A stretch of 64,000 bases of DNA, from contig JANQRX010000004.1 in NCBI GenBank assembly GCA_028284325.1, positions 186,001 through 250,000 on the forward strand. The letters run 5' to 3'. The notes below the pieces were generated by a model that saw only the letters and a list, made by a program, of their open reading frames with translations, searched no databases and was not told where the DNA came from. Within the stretch, counting starts at the first letter, position 1. Every line of letters begins with the position of its first letter. A program made the translations under genes and the position numbers. Shown piece after piece: positions 60,375 through 64,000 of the stretch. The DNA comes from Bauldia sp. (GTDB taxonomy: Bacteria; Pseudomonadota; Alphaproteobacteria; Rhizobiales; Kaistiaceae).

Positions 60375-60559
60375 GACAGATGCTCCCCGCACGACGCGGG
60401 CATTCTGCCACGATCTCGGAATGTGCGGAACGGGACCTCGCGCGTTCCTCGGATCCCGCGCGGTTTGACGCCTTGTTATTGTCGGGATGTCGCTGGTGAA
60501 CTACGGTGGCTGGCGAGCGCCAGAGGGCTCGTATCGTCCTGCCGTCGGAGGACCGTAGG

Positions 60560-61210
60560 ATGCGGAAGAAAGGCTGCCACGCCGTGGCTGCGGCCTTGGC
60601 AATGGGTGTGTTCCTGCCGGGTGCCGCCACGGGCGAGGAGACCGGACTGCTTGGGAAGCTGTCCCTCGCCGACGGACCCACCAGCTATATGGTGTTCGGC
60701 GGTTTCGACCTTGGCGACCAGGTCCTGTTCAAACTGCTTACGACGCCCTGGTTGTTGAACACCGGCGGGGACTTCGGGCGCGACAAATTCGTGGGCGCCG
60801 CTGTCTCACACGAGGTTGTTCGCTTCTTCAACCACTTCTCGGTCGAGGCCGAGTTGGGCGGCGGCGTGCGCGTTGAACCGTCTGTCGATCATTTCAGCCC
60901 CGAGATCTGGGGCGCAGCCAACCTGAAGTATGACGGCTTTCCGTGGAACCACCTCGTTCGCACCACGCTCGGAGCATCCATAGGATTGAACTGGGTCGCC
61001 AAGATCCCGCCAAGCGAACACTATCCCGGCATACCGGATGCGGCGCGCCTCCTGATCTATACCGGCCCCGAGATCGCCTTCTCGCTTCCGGACCGGCCTG
61101 AAACCGAGTTGGTCTTTCGCATCCATCACCGCTCCAGCGGCTACGGCCTGATGTGGGGGGCGTCGTCAGCCTCGGACGTGTTCACCATTGGCCTCCGCTT
61201 TCGACGATAG
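60560..61210 (+). CDS. Outer-membrane beta-barrel protein, PagL-like at low certainty
   Basis: A 216-residue exported protein: signal peptide of about 26 residues (MRKKG start, cleavage near ATG-EE), then alternating polar/aromatic strands and a C-terminal FTIGLRFRR that looks like an outer-membrane insertion signal. FRIHHRSSGYGLMWG near 187-201 resembles the His-Ser region of PagL-type lipid A deacylases, seen in many hyphomicrobial proteins of this size, but the match is weak. GGAGGA lies 8-9 nt before ATG 60560. It is convergent with the nos genes and unrelated by strand. Confidence 0.6.
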   Translation: MRKKGCHAVAAALAMGVFLPGAATGEETGLLGKLSLADGPTSYMVFGGFDLGDQVLFKLLTTPWLLNTGGDFGRDKFVGAAVSHEVVRFFNHFSVEAELGGGVRVEPSVDHFSPEIWGAANLKYDGFPWNHLVRTTLGASIGLNWVAKIPPSEHYPGIPDAARLLIYTGPEIAFSLPDRPETELVFRIHHRSSGYGLMWGASSASDVFTIGLRFRR

Positions 61211-61251
61211 GGTCGATACGCAGGCCCCACATCCATTGGTCTCAGCCCGGG

Positions 61252-62160
61252 CTAGCCGACCACCCGGACGCCGGCGAAGGAGGCCGCGATGTCGGCGGCT
61301 GCCTCTGGAGGCAGAAGTACCAGGCCGGTCGACAAAGCATCGGCCAGCGCCGCCGTCTGAGCTTCAACGGAAACCTGCCGGCCGATCGGGGCGGGCCGCC
61401 CCGTCTTCGGATCGAGGATGTGGCTCACCCGACCTTCGGCGTCGAACGTCGTACCGGCAGCATCCGACGTCGCCAACGCGCGATCTTCAAGCGCGACGAG
61501 CCCGCCGCCCGCCAGGCGGACCGGCCAGGACGAACCGTCGGACCGCCCGCCCAGCGCCCGCATCTCGCCCACATTGACCAAGGTGTGATCCACGCCCTCG
61601 CTGCGCAGGAGGTCGGCGACCCGGTCGGTGATGTAGCCCTGCGCAATGCCGTTCAGCGTCAGCGCCATGCCGGGCCGCGCGAAGGCGATCCGGTCGCTTG
61701 CGACGGCTACATGATCGAAGCCGGTCACGGTTGCCGACCAGCGATCGTCCCCCTGTCCGCTGTGGTGACGGGCGAGCCGCGCCCAGTGGGGCTGGATCGT
61801 TGGGTCGAAGGCGCCACCAGTAGCCCGGTGGACGCTCCGCGCGATCGTGAGCAGCGCGACGAGATCCGCATCCGGCGCATCGAGATGCCCGTCGCGATTG
61901 AGGCGGTTGAGGGCGCTGTCGCGAACATACAGGCTGAACAGGTGTTCCAGCCGAACGATCTCGTTGCGACACCGCGCGACGATCGCCGCGGCCGATTCGC
62001 GATCACCGATGTCGATGCGAATCTCGGCCGGCGCACCGAGCGCCACACCCCGCCAGACGTAGGTATCTCGGCTGCGGCCGGATGCCGGAAAACCCATTAG
62101 TCCGCCGGCCGCTGCAGCCCCGGCAACGGCGAGGAAACGGCGGCGGGAGAGCGGCGTCAT
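61252..62160 (-). CDS. nosX: NosX, FAD:protein FMN transferase (ApbE family)
   Basis: An ApbE-type flavin transferase of 302 residues, in nos clusters called NosX, which flavinylates NosR, the electron donor route for nitrous oxide reductase. A twin-arginine signal is seen (SRRRFLAVAG then a hydrophobic stretch, about 5-25), followed by VRDSALNRLNRDG near 98, GGAFDPTIQPHW near 134, NGIAQGYITDRVADLL near 187, VNVGEMRALGG near 212 (usually GGD) and the C-terminal SHILDPKTGRPA near 251 and ADALSTGLVLL near 278. The signal suggests a periplasmic enzyme. It overlaps nosL by 4 nt. Confidence 0.9.
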   Translation of the reverse strand: MTPLSRRRFLAVAGAAAAGGLMGFPASGRSRDTYVWRGVALGAPAEIRIDIGDRESAAAIVARCRNEIVRLEHLFSLYVRDSALNRLNRDGHLDAPDADLVALLTIARSVHRATGGAFDPTIQPHWARLARHHSGQGDDRWSATVTGFDHVAVASDRIAFARPGMALTLNGIAQGYITDRVADLLRSEGVDHTLVNVGEMRALGGRSDGSSWPVRLAGGGLVALEDRALATSDAAGTTFDAEGRVSHILDPKTGRPAPIGRQVSVEAQTAALADALSTGLVLLPPEAAADIAASFAGVRVVG

Positions 62161-62696
62161 GCCGGCCCCTCCCCGTGGGTGGCCGGCGGCTGGTGGTCGA
62201 TCTCGACCGGCGCCAGCACCATCGCGTCCTCGATCGCGGCAAACGGGATCACCCGTCCGCCGTGGCTTTCGGCGAAGGCCTCGGCCGCCGCCCGATCGGA
62301 AAACGGCACCAGTTCGGGCGCGCCCATACCGCCCCGCCGGCGGCTTCCCTCGACGAAGGTCGCGGTGGATATCTCGATCCAATTCGCGGTTCCGGGCTCG
62401 TCCCAGCTTACCGCCCTGGCCATGTCGTTGACGTAGATCACCGCGATCTCCGCCGACTCCTCGGGCATGCGATCGAAGGCGAGCGCGTCGCGCACCTGCG
62501 AAAACCACAGAGGATGATCGAGGCCGGCCAGGTGGACCTGGGCCTTCGGCCCCGGATGTTCCAGGACATTCATCTGGCAGAAATGCCCGGCGGCCTCGGC
62601 CGTCAGCTCGATCGCGGCGGGCAGGTCGGTTTCCGTTGCACCCGAACACGCGGCGAGCCAGCCCGACGCGGCCAGGGCGACGACGATGCGGTTCAT
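62157..62696 (-). CDS. nosL: NosL copper chaperone lipoprotein
   Basis: NosL delivers Cu(I) for assembly of the copper centres of nitrous oxide reductase. The 179-residue product has a lipoprotein signal with lipobox LAAC (Cys17), the metal-binding FCQMNV (Cys40, Met42) and two beta-alpha NosL repeats, with WFSQVRDALAF and the YVNDMA segment. GGAGG lies 8 nt before ATG 62696. It overlaps nosY and nosX by 4 nt each, showing tight coupling in the order nosF-nosY-nosL-nosX. Confidence 0.92.
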   Translation of the reverse strand: MNRIVVALAASGWLAACSGATETDLPAAIELTAEAAGHFCQMNVLEHPGPKAQVHLAGLDHPLWFSQVRDALAFDRMPEESAEIAVIYVNDMARAVSWDEPGTANWIEISTATFVEGSRRRGGMGAPELVPFSDRAAAEAFAESHGGRVIPFAAIEDAMVLAPVEIDHQPPATHGEGPA

Positions 62697-63517
62697 GGTT
62701 CGATCCTCCTGAACACGGCGACCGTGGCCGCCAGCAGAACGACGAGCCACCCGATCAGGGTGGCGATGGGGGCAAAGGCCGGCAGGCCCAGCGTCAGCGG
62801 CGCAACGGCGAGGTTCGACTCCATCTGCGCTTCGATCGCGAGCAGATTGAACAGCCGAAAGGCGTCGGTGGGACTGAACGCCAGCAGCCACGGGAACACC
62901 GTCTTGGTGAAGACGCCGCCATCGTCGGCGACCACGGCGCCAAGCAGCGCCACGTCGACCATCACCACCACGACGATCCACACGCCGACGGCAAGGCTCG
63001 CGGCCGCGGCCGGCTGTCGCGCCGTCACGCTGATGAGGTTCCCCACGGCCAGGAAGACCAGACCGAGCAGGACGGCGGTCCATTGCAGCCGGAAGATGTC
63101 GCCAAGGCCGGTGCTGATGTCGCCGCCCCCGACCGCGATCGCGACCACCGCCGATCCGATACCTATGCCGACCGCGATGACGACGACGATCGCCTGGGCG
63201 ACGAACTTGCCGGCGATGATCTGCCAGCGACGCACCGGACAGGTCATGACCAGCGGCAACGTTCCGCGGTCGACCTCGCCACCGATGGCGTCATAGGACA
63301 GGAGCAGCGCCAGCAGCGGCACCAGATAGACGCAGAGTGTCGCAAGACTCGAGGCAGCGACGGTCAGCGGGCCGGCGCTGGTCGTGCCCGAGGCCGCCGA
63401 ACCGGCAAAGACGAGGATGAGGCTGAGCAGGGTCATGATGGAGATCGCCGTCACGATCCACCGGTTCCTGAACGCGATGCGGAATTCCAGTCCGGCAACG
63501 TTGGCGATCGCGCTCAT
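62693..63517 (-). CDS. nosY: NosY, ABC-type permease for nitrous oxide reductase maturation
   Basis: A 274-residue membrane protein of the ABC-2 type with six hydrophobic segments (about 20-42, 52-75, 105-130, 145-165, 173-197, 245-268). The segment SYDAIGGEVDRGTLPLVMT near 73-91 and VRRWQIIAGKF near 94 form the coupling helix region typical of NosY. With NosF (ATPase) and NosD (beyond the window) it drives delivery of a sulfur species or assembly energy for the CuZ centre. ATG 63517 overlaps the nosF stop. Confidence 0.9.
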   Translation of the reverse strand: MSAIANVAGLEFRIAFRNRWIVTAISIMTLLSLILVFAGSAASGTTSAGPLTVAASSLATLCVYLVPLLALLLSYDAIGGEVDRGTLPLVMTCPVRRWQIIAGKFVAQAIVVVIAVGIGIGSAVVAIAVGGGDISTGLGDIFRLQWTAVLLGLVFLAVGNLISVTARQPAAAASLAVGVWIVVVVMVDVALLGAVVADDGGVFTKTVFPWLLAFSPTDAFRLFNLLAIEAQMESNLAVAPLTLGLPAFAPIATLIGWLVVLLAATVAVFRRIEP

Positions 63518-64000
63518 GATGGCTCACCCCGCCCTTCGTCCGGCCGGCTGTAGAAGCGATAGATGTCTTCGAGGCTCGGCGGCACCACGTCGATGTCTTC
63601 CACGACGGCGCCGAGGGCCGTGACATCGGCCAGGCGGCGGACCTTGTCTTCTGCCGCACAGGTCAGCTCCACGACCGCACCGTTGATCCGCTTGGCATCC
63701 ATGCGCGCGGCAAGGTCGTCGGCCGTATCCTGCGGCACGTGGACCCGGATGCGGATCGGGATCCGTGACCGGGCGCGGAGCTCCGCCATGCGACCGTCGG
63801 CAACGATGTGGCCTTCGCGCAGGATGACGATCCGGTCGGAGCGCGCCTCGACCTCGGTCAGCGCGTGCGACGACTGGATGATGGCGGCGCCGTTGCCGGC
63901 GAGTTCGGCGATGATCTCGTAGAAAAGCTCGCGCGAGACCGGATCGAGCCCGGAGGTCGGCTCGTCGAGGATCACCAGCTTCGGTTGGCCGATCAGAATC
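63514..64000 (-). CDS. nosF: NosF, ABC-type ATPase, C-terminal part (cut by window edge)
   Basis: The last 161 codons of the ATPase that works with NosY. Seen are Walker B LVILDEPTSGLDP just inside the edge, the switch region QSSHALTEVEARSDRIVIL, and a C-terminal tail of about 90 residues with RVHVPQDTADDLAARM that is usual in NosF. Walker A and signature are beyond base 64000. Four-base overlap with nosY. The rest of the cluster (nosD, nosZ, nosR) is expected to the right. Confidence 0.92.
   Translation of the reverse strand, partial: ILIGQPKLVILDEPTSGLDPVSRELFYEIIAELAGNGAAIIQSSHALTEVEARSDRIVILREGHIVADGRMAELRARSRIPIRIRVHVPQDTADDLAARMDAKRINGAVVELTCAAEDKVRRLADVTALGAVVEDIDVVPPSLEDIYRFYSRPDEGRGEPS

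Overview
The window is GC-rich and reads as a chromosomal segment of an alphaproteobacterium, most likely of the Hyphomicrobiales (Rhizobiales). Reasons: the order of the division and cell wall (dcw) cluster, an FtsZ with a very long Pro/Ala-rich linker, ftsZ followed directly by lpxC, bamD, recN and ligA, a SahR-type methionine regulator with its operator, and a nos accessory cluster with nosX. No rRNA, tRNA or CRISPR was seen. Region 1 (1-24435, minus strand): an almost gapless dcw cluster, in transcription order mraZ, rsmH, ftsL, ftsI, murE, murF, mraY, murD, ftsW, murG, murC, murB, ddl, ftsQ, ftsA, ftsZ, terminator, lpxC, bamD, recN, an MFS exporter, ligA (cut by the window edge). Many joints are 1-13 nt overlaps, so translational coupling is the rule. 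Five in-phase repeats that look like MraZ boxes lie upstream of mraZ. Region 2 (24412-27407): RNase P RNA with its own promoter and terminator, a murein amidase, a TerB/DnaJ protein, a secreted protein of unknown role, and a 333-bp MITE-like element with terminal inverted repeats. Region 3 (27408-42831): a fused 5-oxoprolinase, an acetyltransferase, an extensin-like protein, a CDF metal exporter, a 29-residue membrane peptide with a strong terminator, TrkH, the methionine/folate operon sahR-metF-metH-SDR, and an ArsR/AHSA1 pair. Region 4 (42832-47120): a compact defence islet around the translation factor gene ettA. A MT-A70 methyltransferase converges on a BglII-type endonuclease that lies 6 nt behind ettA. 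On the other side of ettA lies an AT-rich AbiC-like abortive-infection gene, split by a -1 offset exactly at a T TTT TTG slippery heptamer. Region 5 (47121-57752): a DUF2461 protein, a ferredoxin-reductase-type flavoprotein, an aquaporin with an apparent arsC remnant, then a LacI-controlled sugar ABC importer operon. That operon has two oddly built permeases and carries a GH63-type hydrolase resembling glucosylglycerate hydrolase, which suggests scavenging of a compatible solute. Region 6 (57747-64000): an ATP-grasp protein, a membrane-anchored alpha/beta hydrolase, an outer-membrane barrel protein, and nosF-nosY-nosL-nosX for nitrous oxide reductase maturation, cut at the right edge. The most unusual parts are the defence islet around ettA with its possible recoding site, and the solute importer whose first permease carries a DUF11-like periplasmic insert.
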